Positions 20,801 through 36,600 of a stretch of 64,000 nt of DNA are shown piece after piece. The notes under the pieces were generated by a model. That model was not told the DNA's origin. It was given only the letters and a program-made list of their open reading frames with translations, and made no database searches. Positions within the stretch are counted from its first letter, which is position 1; every line of letters starts with the position of its first letter. Location: positions 1-64,000 of the forward strand of contig CAJQUW010016191.1 in the NCBI GenBank assembly GCA_907163375.1. Reading direction: 5' to 3'. Both the position numbers and the translations under genes were made by a program. This DNA comes from Prostheceraeus crozeri. Lineage: Eukaryota; Platyhelminthes; Polycladida; Euryleptidae.

Positions 20801-23800
20801 ACCATCGTTGCGCATTGCCACCGATAAATTCTGACTTCCGACTTCTCCAATGCAATTATTTTTTATCTTCGTTAGAGTTCGTAATCGTCTTCCTCAACTA
20901 TACCATGATCGTTTACTTCAGTGAGCGCCATATGTTGCTATTCCGAAATAAAAGTGAATTATTGAAAATAGCTTTCGCATGTGCCGTGTAATTTTCAAAA
21001 TCATGCTTACCCTGCATCACAAGAGAGGAAAATAATAAAAAGTTGTGTCTTAAAATATTAACATTCTGGTTGACACTATGAGTAGAAAGCCATAATAATG
21101 GCAACTATAAGAAGCTTAGCAAATAGTGGTGCAAGTGTGGTCAGAGTAGTAGTAGTAGTAACATGTTTATTGATTAAATGGTAAGCACTCATTACAAAGA
21201 TTACACTGACATTATTGCACAAGGACAAACAGAAAGGTACGAAGGCTGGCGCATTCCAGTTCGCGAGATAGGTACTTGGTATTTGTTTGAATAATGTAGA
21301 ACGCTTGGGCGGAGGTCGTATAGTGGATTACAGGGGTTCGATATACCATGGAAGAGTTTTAATGCTGAAACCTGGCGGTGAGATTCAAGGGGGGTGAATT
21401 TCGAACAGTTACAACAAGGTCCGCAAGTAATTCGATGTGATCCAACTTTATCCAATTTTCCGTCGAACTTTATCCAATTTTTCTGCACCTTTCTTGTTGA
21501 TACCAACGATAAGCGGAGAGTTGTACTCTAAGATTGATAGAACTGTGGCGTTGCATAAAAGTACAAGATCTCAACTTTCAAAAATCGTTTTAGACGCTTT
21601 ATGACGTAGAGACGCTGACATTTTACAAATATTTTGAATGTGGCTGTCCCACGTCAACTTTTCGTTATATATATACCGCCAAGAATTCGCAATTGCTGAA
21701 TGTAGTTGACATTACTGGGCGTGGTTAAAATATGAACTTGGTTTCTTAATCATCATCATATTCGTCTTTCCCTCATTCAACCTTAATCCATTACAAAACG
21801 AGTGTGTCCATCGTTTTCAAACCATGGGTAGGCCTACTGAGAAAGATTCTGATCTTACATGTCGTTAACTTCCCACAATAGTTTGCACAAAATTTTCATA
21901 ATGCAAGATAAAAGAAGAGCCAAACAAACTGATAGCTCACAATTTTGCTGTTGAACAAGTGTCACTACAGGGCATTCGATAGACATATTCATATTTGTAG
22001 GTGAATGTACAAATTAGGCCTGCTTAATATATCATCGTCAAGGCCACCTTCGTCCTCTACCATTGTCTCTGCACTGTCTTCACCATCTCATAACGGGGGT
22101 TTTATCACAATGTCATCCTCTCCATTGCTAATTAGATCATGCAGCGCATGAATCGCTGGGGCATCTTATCTGAAAGATATGCTTATTCTGACATTTACAG
22201 TAGCGGATTACGCGATGGCATATATATATTCCAGTACGTATTGCTGCATTCCTACTGAACTAAATCGATTTGAATATCAGACTGGTGCACAGGCTTAGAA
22301 AATACGCCAAATGAAACATACATGGACACGAAAAGATAGTGAAGGTTCAAAATTGAATATTTTGCTCAACTTACCAAATGAAGAATTTCTTCGTGCCATT
22401 TCGAAAAATTTGAAATTCCCGCCAAATGGATGAAATTGAAAAAGTCATTTCACATCACAAATCTTGAACATCGTTCTAAGTTATGTTTTGTCAAAAAGAA
22501 ATGATCCGAAAAACGAGTTTTCACGGCTAAAATAAAGCATAAATGGAGGCAAATTACCTGGCATATATATATATATGCCACCGCGTTTAATGGGCTAAAG
22601 TAAAATTTCTAAATAACCTGTAGGTGGTCGTGGGTTCATGTACTACCATATCGCTTTCATGACGATTAAATCTGACTCAATAATTTCACTCGTTAATTCA
22701 TCCATTCAGTTGGAATCACACAAAATTCAATCTTCAGGTGTCCGATTTCATTTTTGCAGGATTTATTCGTCGACCCGTCCACAGATGGCGCGAATAGAGA
22801 AAAGATGCGTCCGTTAAACAGAAGGTTTGCAAGTGTGTCCACAAGTTCCTCAAGTCATCGATCGCAATATTCCTTTTTTGAAAGACGATCTTCTTCTTAT
22901 GGTAAAAAGTCTTCACCCTCCACTTCTATAACTGCAAAGCGACGGCGCATCCTACGTAGAGATTTCGCTGAAGTTGTCACTGATTCGTCAGGTGGAGCTA
23001 CAAATACAATTGACAAGGAAGAAGAAGATGCGCAAGAACAGAATGGATCGACATTTAAATCCGATAAAGCACCGAAAACTTCATGCCATAGTGAGGTCTC
23101 TAGTAAGAAGTCAGATGGAAGTATAAATTGGGGAGAAGATTACAAGAAAGATTCTCAAACGATGAGAAACAATTATGGAAATGTCGATAGTTCGCCAACA
23201 GGAACCGATCATGCATCATTCGGTGAGTAGGGAAGCAAAAACTGATACCTACTATATTCATCAGAAAAATGCACTTACCATTAAAACTAAAAACTAAAAT
23301 TAAAGAGACAAATTACTATAGAGAGCACAAACTAAAGGACATTCAGAAGTAAATCTTAGTTTATGATCAATCTTTTTTCCTTCATGATCACGACACTTTT
23401 GTTGTTGAAATTGACCGAACGCCTGAAATGTGCTGCTTGATGTCTGGTGAAGCTTCATTAATTGTGTTATGAAATACGAATGTTTTTTGGTTCACATGCT
23501 TCTTCCATGTTTTCCAATGTATTTGGAAATAAAAAATTATTGACTTACTTGCTTAATTTTGCATGTGGTTGGATTTAGTATTTTATCAGTGCATCTTGTA
23601 TAATTTCGTTAGACAGATTATTCCTCAATTGAACATAGTCCATGTTGATAATCAGCAATCAGTTAAGACTTTTTTGAATATTGTAAATACTCTCTTAATA
23701 TTTACAATTTTTCAATTTTACTATATTTTCTCAATATTGTAAATATTGAAATTGTAATACCTTCTCCATTAGTAGAATTGAACTGCATAGGGGACACTAT

Positions 23801-24663
23801 CACTAAATAAATTGCGATTCAATCTACAAGCAATATTTCTCGATGAGTATATAAAAGTCAAAATAAAAATTTATAATGTGTATTGATAGCTACTTCATCG
23901 GCTGCGGCCCGCGAGATGTAACCTGATCCAGTGACCCATAAAGTTTCCGATCCCTGCTTTACATCATCACACATAAAATCACATAATCAAAAAATGTCAT
24001 GCAAACATATGAAAACAACTGCAAAGAGCGGATTCACTTTCTAATGCTTTTTGTGCATTTTGGTGTTATGTATCAACAAACTTACTTCGGAGATTTATAC
24101 CTCAATTTTTTGCAGTGATGTCCTCAAATTTGGACAAATCGCCTTGGCAGCCATAGACCTGCGTTTCGCCCTACCAGGATTCGTCAGTATAGCTCGGAAT
24201 GGCCCAAACTAGAGCCCGACGCCGCGACGGCGGTGCCGCCAATGATTTTTCTATCGGCGCTTGATTTTAAGCTAGAATTAGTTTTTTGGGAAAATTACAT
24301 GAGACTTTAATGAATTTAACTTCGATGACATCATGACTGTCATTCCGCATCAAGACAAAGCACATACTGCGTAATAGATAGACCACAGAATAGGCACTGA
24401 GGAAGATAAGTTGCTATATATATATATATATATATATATATGATCATAAGTAATCGCCATGAGACTTAATAATAAAGATAAATTAAAAAAATCAACGTAG
24501 TCTCAAGATAGAAATTGTTTATTCACGAATTTTCGTCTAAGACTTCATCAGGTGAACGAAGTAAATGTCATTAACATTTACTTCGTTCACCTGATGAAGT
24601 CTTAGACGAAAATTCGTGAATAAACAATTTCTATCTTGAGACTACGTTGATTTTTTTAATTTA

Positions 24664-24698
<35 letters not shown>

Positions 24699-27600
24699 GT
24701 ATGAGAAGGTACATAAAAAGCAGGCGTCCAACGCCTTCAAAAGTTGCAACTTTGAAGACATGACTGTAGCTGTAGTTGTTAATAAACTTGTTTCTTACCA
24801 TTTAAATAAACATGTATTCTTACACGACAATTATTGTTGAGTTAAACAATTGCTGAACACTTAGAGCCCTACAATTCATATTGCTTCTTATTAGTAATTA
24901 ATTAGTAATTACGTATTTTTGTATTGTCACTGTATTCTTGTATTATTGTTGACATGCAGTTTGTGTATGCAATCTCAGTAATATAATAATAGCCGCGTTG
25001 TTTTACACTTGATATTTTTCATACAAATTTTTATACCCCGAAAAATTTGATAATTAATTATTCATAATTAATTTGATTATTAATAAAGTTTTTACTTACG
25101 GGCCAACTCATGTCATTCACAAATATGTAGCACTCGTATAGTTTTAGATGTCTGTGATCATTATATCTTGGATTTATGAATTTATTTGCCAAGAAGTAAC
25201 TGTATATCTATAACTTCTACGTTTTCTGAATTTTTATCACGCGATCATAAAATAATTAAAATTCCAGCATACACAATTAACTCATAACAAGGTAACGATT
25301 TTATTTGATTATCTGGCATGATTTTAGATCAACAAGTAAACTAGTAGGCCTACGCCGGCGGCGCCGCCGTCGATGAATCTTCCGTGTTTCGCCACCGCCG
25401 ACGAAATTATAGTCGGCGTCGGGCTCTAGCCCAAACTGCGTAGTTTAAAACATAGAATGATTGAACAATTTGAGTGACTGCACAACAGGCTGCTCTGCGT
25501 TTAATTGTCCTGGGTTTGTTGTGTGGCTGATAATAATAAAGATTGCAGTGCAATTCGTCTGGGCATAGAGTAGAAGGATGTCCTCAGCTAAAATGCTAAT
25601 AAATGCAGGACAGCATATTGTCCAGCTCTTCAGCTTGTTCAGTCATTCTATATAGTGTCAAGGCGAACTGCCACTCTGCAATCTTCATGATTTTCAGATT
25701 TTTTGTACATGTTAACATATTTGAATAAATATCATTGTTCTAATATTACTGGTGAAAGTATAGAAAGCTAGCATGGGCCTCGTAGATTGTGTTTTCTCAA
25801 TTTAATATTTCCAGGAAATTCCAAAATCACACGAATTGCCAATATTAAAAAGAGTACTTCTGTTTGACAGAAATTTCTTTACAAATAAAATAGGATCAAA
25901 CACGCTTATCAATCAGTATATCTCTGTAAGCTATAACTCTCATCTTGCTGAGACGGCAAATGGCTACTTAAGTTTCTGTGAAGTACAGTACATTAGATTC
26001 TGCTTCATTGAACTTTTCGCAAAGTGAATATGATGACTTTGATTTAATTCAGAATCTAATGCCACTCTAATTAAGTCCTTGTTAATTATGACTTACTATG
26101 TATCATGTACTCCATCCCATAAACAATTACGTTTTATTATGCATGGATATGTTTTTCCATTTCCATATCTTTTATTCCACAGCAATGTTTCTTTCTAAAC
26201 AAAAAGAGGTGTGGACATCGAAGAAATTTGAATCGGATGCTTTCTTCTTCTTTACCGAATCTGTGGATATTGTTTAGGTTTTGCAACCGGGTTCCAAGGT
26301 CCCTAAGTATTTGGTTCTGTTCTTTAAAAATAAAAACATCGTGACATGGGCAAAGTGAAAATCATTTGAAATGAAATGCAATAATGGGGAAATAAGCGGA
26401 GACGAGTAAAGTACGATGTAAAAGTGCGTGAGATACTCATAGAAAGAAGGACTACGAATGAAAACAAAGTATATGCTCTAAAACAAAATATTACTCTAAC
26501 TTTTATGAAAACAGACATTAGATTAATGAGAGAAAATGCAATTTTTATTTGGCCATGAACCTTTGATTAGCATAACATTGACTTTTCGAAGCTGGGAGCA
26601 CATCTAGGCGATAGTCAATTTCACTCCAAGTGTTGTGTGGCATCTTCAGACTTTGATGCGATCGCTCTCTCAATCCTTGACTAAACTTTGTGCTGTGCGG
26701 TAGACATTGTACTTTAGATATCCATAAAGGAAGAAGTCAAGTGGAATAATGTTTGGCGAGCGCGGAAACCATAGTGTAGGTCCTTCTCTCCATATCCTTC
26801 TGTTCGGAAAGTTTCATTTAATAAATCTCGAGCACGTCTGCTCCATTATCAATTAACTGATCAGAATGCAAATGCAATCATAGAAGAAGAATAAAGAATA
26901 ATAGTATAAAGAAGAATTTTAATTGGGAAATTGATCTTTTGTTGAGAGGCTTGAGAAACTATCTTTTCAAATCATTTAGGTTTACATAATGGATATCCTC
27001 CGACACCTTCTCTTCATTTCCTATGTCATGCGCAATTTGTGCCAACTCAGACGAATAATGCAATTTTGCAATTTTGGACCAATGACAATTTTTTTGATAC
27101 TAATCCAGAAATCATTAGACGTTTGAAAAGTTATTTGATATAGTTTCACAAATATTCCTGCAGTTTAATGTTTAAAAGAACGCAGCTTTTGATTCAGGTT
27201 ATTCGCCGTCTCCTGTACCTTCAACCTTCGAAACGAAAGTCCTATTCAATTCCGATGTTCAAGCTTGCGATAACGACAAAGCAATGACTGATGCTCAAAA
27301 GAAAGTTAGTATTCGGCATTGCCAACTTGGATTCATTCCTGTCTCATCGAATTCAACAAGCATCACTTTGTGCGGTTCGAATGGAATTGGAAATGGTAAG
27401 TAATTGAAAATGTGAATTTTATTGGATTTTCATAGAAACTGAAATATTCAAAAAAATGACTCATCAACTTGATATGAATATTGATAAGCAACTTGATATA
27501 TCATGCGCCTTTAGACATTCGAGAAACATGCGAGGTTACCTGAATAGTAAATACACCATCTTAGCTAAGCGTAACAAGATGAATTCCTGGCAATGAATCA

Positions 27601-30600
27601 GATGCAGTAATTTGAAAATTTGATAAGGGATTCATGTGAAACACATAAAAGCTACTAATTTACAAAGACGATTCACAGGAGGGATTTCATGGTTCAATTC
27701 AATTCATTATTAAACATTGATCTGCTTCAGATTTATGGGAAGGTCAGAAGTGTGCAGAAGCAAATACTTTGCGTCTTCGATTGCTTCTGATCAGCAAGAA
27801 CTTTCACATCAGCTTTTTCGTTCAGAATCACCATCAGTCTTTCAAATAATTAAGTAAAGAAAAAGTCAATTGTCTCAACCAAAATGAATTAAAGACGTAA
27901 AGCTTCTGGATAGAACTCTTCTCATAGCCTAGTCTGTCCTGATAGCGAAGCAGAAAGAGCATTAGTCTCCATTCTCTAAGTCTTGGAACATGTGACTTTG
28001 ATAGGTGTGAATGGGAGCCGGGAACGGGTATGGCTTTTTTTGGAAACACGACTGAGTCGTCGATATTTAGCGACATCCTCTTAAACTTGACATATCTTTC
28101 ATATTGCATTGATGGACAATCGATGTTCGGCTTGCAATCATGTCCATCATATCGAAAGCTATTATCATTGCAGACATTGATGGTTAAGATGCGAGCTTCC
28201 CTTATGCATGCGCATAATCTTCTCCTTAAGAATGATTCAATGACTAGTCAGTTTGAATAAGGTGAAGAAGTAGATTTGTAGTTGGAAAGAATAAGGAGCT
28301 TTTCTGAATTTTTATTTTGTATCTATATTATTGTATTATTATTTTTGTATTGATGTATATTTTTTCTTATGTGTCCATCACACAAAATTATTATTGCCTA
28401 GCCGGCAGTCCTTCAGGTATGAAGGAATATATTGATGCTTGTATGAGTTCAAAATCTGTGACTAATCTGTGACAAAATCTGTGAGCAAAACTCAGCATCA
28501 ACTACTGAAAAAGAGTGAAGCAAGTATGAACCCATGTTCTCTTGCAATCTGTGTAAGGATCAACAAACCTTATGTAATCAAAAATTTGTTTATTAAATAA
28601 GGTGCAAAAAATACGACCAATTTTATGTAAGCAGCACTATAAGTTCACTTCATATCACCTTTAAAGAGCATCATTCTTAACCAACATCATCTCTCTCTAA
28701 CTATTTTGTCAATTTTGTCAATTACAACAACAATTAATTTTTGGCCATAGATAATTTTTCACTATAAATGTCAAGCTGAGCACATTAAAATCAGTCGATT
28801 GAAGTTATGACCAACAACAATAATGACACTAATTTTTGATTTTGTGAGACGTTCCTTATACACAAATTCATTCCATCCTTCAATCATAGATTTGAACTTG
28901 ACATTGTCTTTTGAATTTCTTTTTACTTTTCTCCGCTTACTCTACTAATGCAGTTCCTAATTTTCGGTAGCTTTCAATAATGTAGCATGATATACTTAGA
29001 AAATAAGTTCATTTTCAAAATGAAACAATTTCACTAAACAGTTGAAAGTTATTGAACAACATGTTATAGAATGAATTTGACATTAATTTAACTTGCGAGG
29101 ACAGCTATTAAGTGAACTTTTTCAGGAGAAGCTGAAGAAATGGATACAAAAATCAATTCTGGACTGCAAGAAAGGAAGGCGAAGTTTGAAAATAGGAACG
29201 CCAGCTTGACAAAATCATTGACGGGTAAAACAAGTTCTTTGTCCATTCCTGATGTTACATCAGAATCATCTCGAAGAAGTAGTTTTCATCGACAAAGGAG
29301 CATGTACATTGTCTCATCTAACGAGAGCTTGGAAGAGAGAACCGAATCGGATGAGAAAAATGAAAAGATGAATGTAAGTACAATTCCAATTAAATTAATA
29401 TGAAGTGTTCTAATGGCGCAAACATTGTCATTAAATACGCAATGGGGTCCGTAGCATCGTCCGCAATGTCCGCCAATCGGTTACTGTTAAAGAAGTCAGT
29501 TACTATTATCGTCAAAATTGATCGAAAAGGCAATACATAGCTGTTTGTTTATATGGAACTCTGTAATTGTAAATCTAATTGTGTCGAGACTACTGTGACA
29601 TAGATATCCAAGTTGGGTTCTTACACAATTACGCCAGAATGACGTAAATCTGAAGCACCATGTATTTTGATCCTAAAATAATATTATAAATAATAAAATA
29701 ATATAAATAATAATGTATGATAAAATGATACAACCCCTTGAGAGTGAATTACAGAATTTGTTTGTTTTCTCGTATTAGAAATACAGTATAATTGCAGAGT
29801 CTCGAAGACAATTAGGATTCAGAAAATTATGATTGCATTATATTATTATAATAATATCAGTAAGAAAGATATGTCGACAGCATTGACTAGGCGCTTTTTA
29901 CTACTAATCTATTTTCATAATTTAAAATAAGTCAAATCAAAATTACATGTACTACTTTTAAATTGAAGATATCCATCGTTTGGCTGTCTGTATAGCAAAA
30001 AATGTTTTGCAAGCATTTACCACAAAATCTCAATAAAATTCAACAAGTTTGCAAACTCAAATAATTGCTTTCCAGAAACATTGATCAACGAATGCATGAA
30101 CGTCGACATGTCCGACAGAAGTGCTGCAAACTGAAGGCTCTTTGAATTGAGAAAAGCGAACTGGTCCTGAGCCTTAGGTATAGTCAGAACTCAGTGTTGA
30201 TTAGGTACATCACCCATAGCAGTTTCGATTTCATTAAATTAACTCTTTTTATTATCTAGCACCACATTTGGCAAGATGTACATATTTTACTGCTTTGGAG
30301 AGTTCACTAAGGAATTGATTACCATGATAGAATACAGATGAGTGACTGACACTTTACAAATCCTTCGAGTCACCGATTACTTTGGGGAAGCAATTTTTTA
30401 GCTAGCATCTAAAACCAATAATTAAATTTTAATTACCGGCGCTGTGTTCGGTCTGCGTTCGGGAGACCTTGATTCAAACCTTGGTCGGGTCAAACCTAAG
30501 ACATTTAAGATAGGTACACTCTGCATTCATGCTTAACAACACACAACACAAAAAGAATGAGAGTGGGATGAATAACAACTCGGCCACATGGAAGAAAGAC

Positions 30601-33600
30601 TCCGTGCCTAATGTGCTTCCGAGTATAAACAATGTTAATTTATCTATTTTATTTATTTTTTATTAATTTCGATGTAAGTGACTTAAGATTCATCCTTGTT
30701 AATAAGAGTATTTGTCTGCGCATGTCATGTCAGAAATTTCCTAACGCTGAAAACTGAAATATCATGATCAACTTAAAGATATACACGTAAGTGGTTCCAC
30801 AATACTCTTCAGGTGTTATCATTGATGAATTGAATGCAACATCATAAAGTCATACCTAAGAGAATTTAGTTAATCGACGTAAAAGAATTCGCATAGTATA
30901 CGTGTATTATGATTCTGACGATTCTAGCAATTTACAACCAATTAATTCTATATAGAATGATTCTCATTGACCCGGAAATGTTTTCTGTTGCCTTATAATT
31001 TAGACAAGTGAAAACAGGACAGATCCGTTCAGCCTGTTGGATTGGTTATCAACTACATGTGAATTTTCTAAGTTGTCAAAATAGAAAATTGAGCCAAGAC
31101 GCAGAATGAGTTTTCAACTTTTTGTTTCAAGACTCGATTCATGATATTGTTTCTGATATTTCCTTGGTAATCTGCTTAATTTCCTTTGAAGTTCGATGTT
31201 ATAAGATTCCTATCGGAATGTTTTCATTCTTAGGCTATTGATATTTGTCAAGGTTCAAAATTTTGTCCATACTACTTAAATATTAAAATCTCAAGTATCG
31301 AATAGATAGTATGTGAATACAAGAATAACTTGCAAAATTTCACCCATTGAAAATTGATGTGATACTTTTTAGACTTAGGAATGCAACCTCCGCAGAAATT
31401 GAATCGTTTGATATAAAAGTTTTCACTATGTGCGACATATTTTTGAGCGAACTCTCTACCTACTTACATCCATGTCTGCACCTGACTATTTCTGATATGA
31501 CGTTTCCGAGCCTGACCATTCATATTCTTAAAGGGTTTGAGCGCACTTGAGGACTGGCTTTATATTCTTTTTTCATGGCAAGATTTGTTATATCCAATCC
31601 AATGGATTACTCAGCGCTCCCAAAAGTGCTTGAATTAATAAAAATCTAAAGATTTACAAGTGAAGTGTTTTTTCAATTCGAGACACGCAATTATTATCTC
31701 CTTTTCTATCTTCCACAGAATGAAAGAAACTCAAGAAAGAAAGACATAGGAATTCAAGTTATATATGAGGACATAAAGGTATCTACTGGCTGGACTCAAA
31801 CGATGGTGTGCAAAAAACTACGAAGGAGAACCATAAACATTACCAACAGTTCTTTTGAGCATTATTCATTTAGAGGTACCCCAGATTCCGGTGTTTTTAT
31901 TGACAATTTCGTAAGGGCTCAGCTCGCCGCCATTGAGAGAGTGAACAAGGTACAACGACATCCCAATGAAGAGTCTGGGAAGGTGACGAATAATGATGCC
32001 AACGAAGAAGCAATGCTGAAGTCAGCTAGACACAAGTTCGTCGTGAAAAGAAGACTGAAGATATGGCGACGAAGAAATCGAAAGCTTAGAATACTAAGCA
32101 AGAGGCGCCCACTCTTGAAGTATTTGCTAAACAGGTTTGTCATTTTTGTTAGACGCGCATTTTCAGGCTTTGCTATTTTCTAGATTTACTGCTCCCTAAT
32201 CCCATATTTATGACTGAATGTAACTTAGAAGAAAATTGGTTCCTCCCATGAAAGCGCGGTAGTATCTGAAATAAGCGCTGGAGAATAGACATTTCTCTTT
32301 TACACGATGATTGAATATCGAATATCAGAGTTATCACAACATGTTTGTAAACCCTTCGTTCAAAGAGAAGTCTTACGATTCACAGCTTCCCTGCAATGCA
32401 TTATCCTGTCAGTAAAATAACATCATTTTTCAAAGCTTAGGAAATAGATTCTAGCTATATTTAACTTACCTCAAATGTGATCAACAACAACTCCACTCAA
32501 ATAACAGGCGTCTTCTCGTAGTTACAGATCTTGATGTTTCAATGGTTAAGAAATAACAATCCGACTTTCAATGTGCAATAGGAGGCATAATCAGAAGGAG
32601 AACAAGTGCACCGGCAATTATTGTCTGAATTATGATTGTGACTGACCAAAGGCATAGGCCCTATATCATGGAAGATACCCATTTGATTTAACTTTTAGCT
32701 GGTAAGGTTGGCGATTTCAATTTCAATGCATGCAGCCGCGTCAAAATGAGAGCAAAATGCCAAAGCTTTGTTGGTGGTTTGAACGGTTGACCCAGACCGA
32801 CAAGTTAAAGGATCCGCTTCTCGCATTGGATAGTAACCACCTTCATCGAATGCGTGCGAAAATGTGCAGCGACGAACATTCATTCAGTGATAGCTCTCGC
32901 ACTCTAGAATTCGTCGAGACCGAAGGTCGTGACGAATCCTAGAGTGCGATAACTACCTTATTGCTTGACAGTGCGGCGGAGACGAATTACACTACAGTAG
33001 CGGTCAATTCACGTCATTTACACCACAGTTTTCTTACAGCTGTCGGTAGAAACTGTGGAATAAAATGTCATACACCGACAGTTTTAATCATAGAAATCTG
33101 ATTGATTTCAAGGATTAAGTTCCATAGCGAAGACGTTTCTGCTTTTCTGTGTTGAAGAACGAGTTTATTAAAATACCACCGGCGACACTGATGCAGTTGC
33201 TGAGATATCGACATGTATGATTTTGACGACCGTCCGTGGACCTCTTACAGCGTTGATATTTCTCGGACTGAAATACATATGTATATAACAGCATTCGTGT
33301 GCTGGCCATTACTGGAGGGTTGATCACACAGAAAGATAGCTATTGTTTGTCGACCATTATTGTGTTCAGCAGACGCTTATTGTGAATATAATAAACGGCT
33401 AAATGCGTACATGGTACTTAATTATAGCTTAACTTCGTATCGAATTGTTCGATTTCAAAGCTATACCATTGAAGCATTGAATTCACTGTCACTAGGCCCA
33501 TTGTCTATCAATCAGCAAGATAAACTTATGGCTAAGTGTGAATGACTTATTATTCTAAAATCTTGGTGAAATTACATGAATTGCTAGATTTCTATGTCAG

Positions 33601-36600
33601 ACAATAGAGAATAAAGTTGAATGTGGAGTGCGTATAACACTAGACGGTAGCATAGTCACTAGACGGTGGTTATCTACTCACCAGCACACCACTTTTGATA
33701 ATGTGAGGGTAAGGAACTGTGGTGTAACCTACAATTGCACGGTTTCGGCACGCTGTCATACTTTGATGCTTTCAACCATTTAGAAAATTATTTGCAGATA
33801 ACGCTTCAATCTATTCATCTTATCATTACTGTCCTTCAACAGGAAAAAGAATTATCCAATAGTCAGCTATTGGTCTAAGTCTGCGTCTTCATAGCATATT
33901 CTTTCATGAAATGACGCTGTCAATGACGCTAACGGCCTATTGCAGAACTCGGAGTTAAGCTAACTGGCAGTTAAATTTCGATTTAACTTTCAACGATGAG
34001 GTGCAGAATTGAGAGTTAAGTAACTGCCAGTTAAAGTTAACTGGCAGTTAAGAAAACACATTGCAAAATTTAACCTCCACCGAGTGAGGGTTAAATGGTC
34101 TAACTGTCACATATTCTTCATTCGTAGCTAGATTTCTGATGGAATCTATTGAAGCAACTGAGTTGGCAGATACTCTGTCGGAAATTGTTTCACCTGAGCG
34201 ACGCATTCTTGACCGAAGGAATCCCCTCAAATTTTTCAGTGACGATGATTTCTTCGAACATTTTCGAATGATGAAGCATTCCTTTTGCGCATTGTGCGAT
34301 CTGATCGAAGTCGATATTCAAAATGGTCAGGACAAAAGCTATTCCCTTCAACCTATTCAGACCCCTGCACTCGGCATCGCATACATGACATCGGGTTTAT
34401 TCTTTTGGCTAGTGGCTGGTACAATTGGAGTTCATAAGACGACTGCAATGCGTGCATTTCACAAGGTAGTGCTCTCTTTGTGCAAGCGTCAGTCTGATTT
34501 CATCAAATTTCCAACAGCTGCTGAGCTTTTATCAACAAAGGAAGATTTCTACAGAATAGCCCAATTTCCTCGAGTCATATCTGCAATCGACTGTACTCAT
34601 ATTCGGATCACAAGACCATCCAACACGGAACATGAACACTATCGTAACAGGAAGAATTATTTTTCGCTGAATGTTCAAGCAACTTGTGACGCCACTTTGA
34701 AAATTACAAACATAGTTGCTCGTTGGTGCGGAAGTACACATGATTCACGCATATTCGATAATTCTCGACTATGTGCTCAGGTCGAGAACGGGGATCACGA
34801 TGGAATATTACTAGGAGATGCCGGCTATGCTTGCAGAAAGTATTTGCTCACTCCCCTTCGTGTGGCGAATACTCCGAAAGAAAGATGCTACAACTACGCT
34901 CATATCAAAATAAGAAATGTCATCGAAAGGTGTTTCGGTGTCATGAAACAGAGGTTTCAATGTTTACTGAATGGTATGCGATTGTCACCTGAGAAGGTTG
35001 GTAGAACTGTCGTTGCTTGTGCTGTCTTGCACAATTTCCTGATTTCTCAGTTTGATACATTCGACATTGAAAACACAGCCGACGATGCTTCCTTTGAATC
35101 TACTTCATCTGACACTATTTCGACAGGTACTGGTATGCAATTTCGATCTGAGTTTATTGAGAACCACTTTTGACAGACAATGTTGATAATAAAAAGACAT
35201 TTTTGGAAAAGGATGTCGCTTTTCATTGCAACTTCTTAGGGGTACTGTACGTAGCATGCAGCATTACACTACATGGTGCAGGTAGGCCTACAATTCTCGT
35301 ACAGGTACATGTACATATGGTTGTTTGCTATTAGCGCATGTGGGCTCTTACGTCTAGGCTACCGCACAAGAGTCTAATTAATCGATGTCCCGCACAGATA
35401 CAGATATTATTTTTCTGTTCTCTCTTGTAAAGGGATATTTCAGCATTCATGTCGTTATATAGGCCAACATTTTGCATATGTAATCCATGTATTTCTTGCA
35501 GGGGCATAGAGGCGCATAGGGGACTAATGCACGAATTGTTCATACAGTATACTGCAGTTTCCTAATTTATCAGCCAGAGCACGATGTGTTATTGTGACGT
35601 GTCCACAGTGACCTTCCGGAAATATCTCGGGATCCCACATGTCAAATCCGGGGATTTCAGTATCGGTAAAACTATTTCTTACGATTACAATCCCCACTAT
35701 GGTACTCAGTGACCCAGTGCAATTTGATAAAAATGTCGCAATATTCCAAAATCGAAAATTATTTTATTAAAAATCATGACAAAATACAAATAGTCTACAT
35801 GCACTATATCGGTAGGTTGATACGAGAAAGAAGCTGCAAGTAGGACGGTTCAGATTCCTCTTCGTCCTTTTCCCTCTGCACACGAGTTCTCATGGCGGAA
35901 ATCAGCGCCATTTGAGCAACATGCAGCTCTCTTTGTTGAACAATCTTCTCCTCCAAAAGCTGAATCTGTAGTTGTTTGGCAGTCTTCTTGATAGAATCCT
36001 TCACCGAATCTGGAGCAGGTCGCAGATCTTCGTCTGAGATTTCATCATCGTCTGGAACATGTGGTAGAGGCTCCATAACTGCGCTCCCAACAAGATTGGC
36101 AGCTCGACTGCTTATTTCTTCCATCGGTGACTGAGATGGTCCACCTCCAGTAGCGAAGATCGATCGTCGTTGAGCCGCGCGATCTTTCTTGGCTTTCTTT
36201 CTCAAGTTTGCCCAAAGATCTTGCAGCTACTTCATGTCCCGGTTTCTCTGACTATCTGAGTTGAATTTTGTTTCAATTTCAATCCAGGTCTTCTTCTTCT
36301 TCTTCAAAGTTTCCGCATCCTTCATTTTGCTTTCTATGATGTCGGCCAGTTGAGACTCTCCAATAATATCCATAAGTCGATTCTTTTCTTCATCGTTGTA
36401 GTTGTCACTGCGCTGTCGCTTGCTCATCTTGTACATGAACGTATTCTCCTGGTTTTACTGAACAATTTATTCTTCTCAGGAAGTGAAATGTATTCCCCTA
36501 TGCACCAAACTTTGCTAACGCATAACCAACCAGAGATACCAGACGAGAGCAGAGAGGTTATCACTCGCCTATTGTTATGGAAACAGTGACGTTAAATTGT

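Larger units (their letters stand above)
18403..22759. other. Intron with a TIR element and a LINE fragment
   Basis: No exon found. 18403-20060 is AT-rich single-copy-like sequence in which I see nothing. 20061-22593 looks like a transposable element with terminal inverted repeats, and 21150-21830 is a LINE tail. Confidence 0.7.
23223..27197. other. Intron with a non-autonomous hAT and a mariner fragment
   Basis: Outside the elements at 24210-25428 and 26565-26830, it is AT-rich with short direct repeats (TATTTACAATTTTTCAATTT near 23695-23755) and no supported gene. Confidence 0.7.

Noticed and set aside
24588-24615. CTGATGA ... GACGAAA string resembling a hammerhead ribozyme core in the palindrome
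   Set aside because: The closing pair of stem II is mismatched and I could not pair a stem I around it; the string is likely chance within the palindrome.
33115-33545. Open frames duplicated in both inverted arms
   Set aside because: Identity comes from the arms being near-identical DNA; no codon-level conservation test is possible and no domain is seen.
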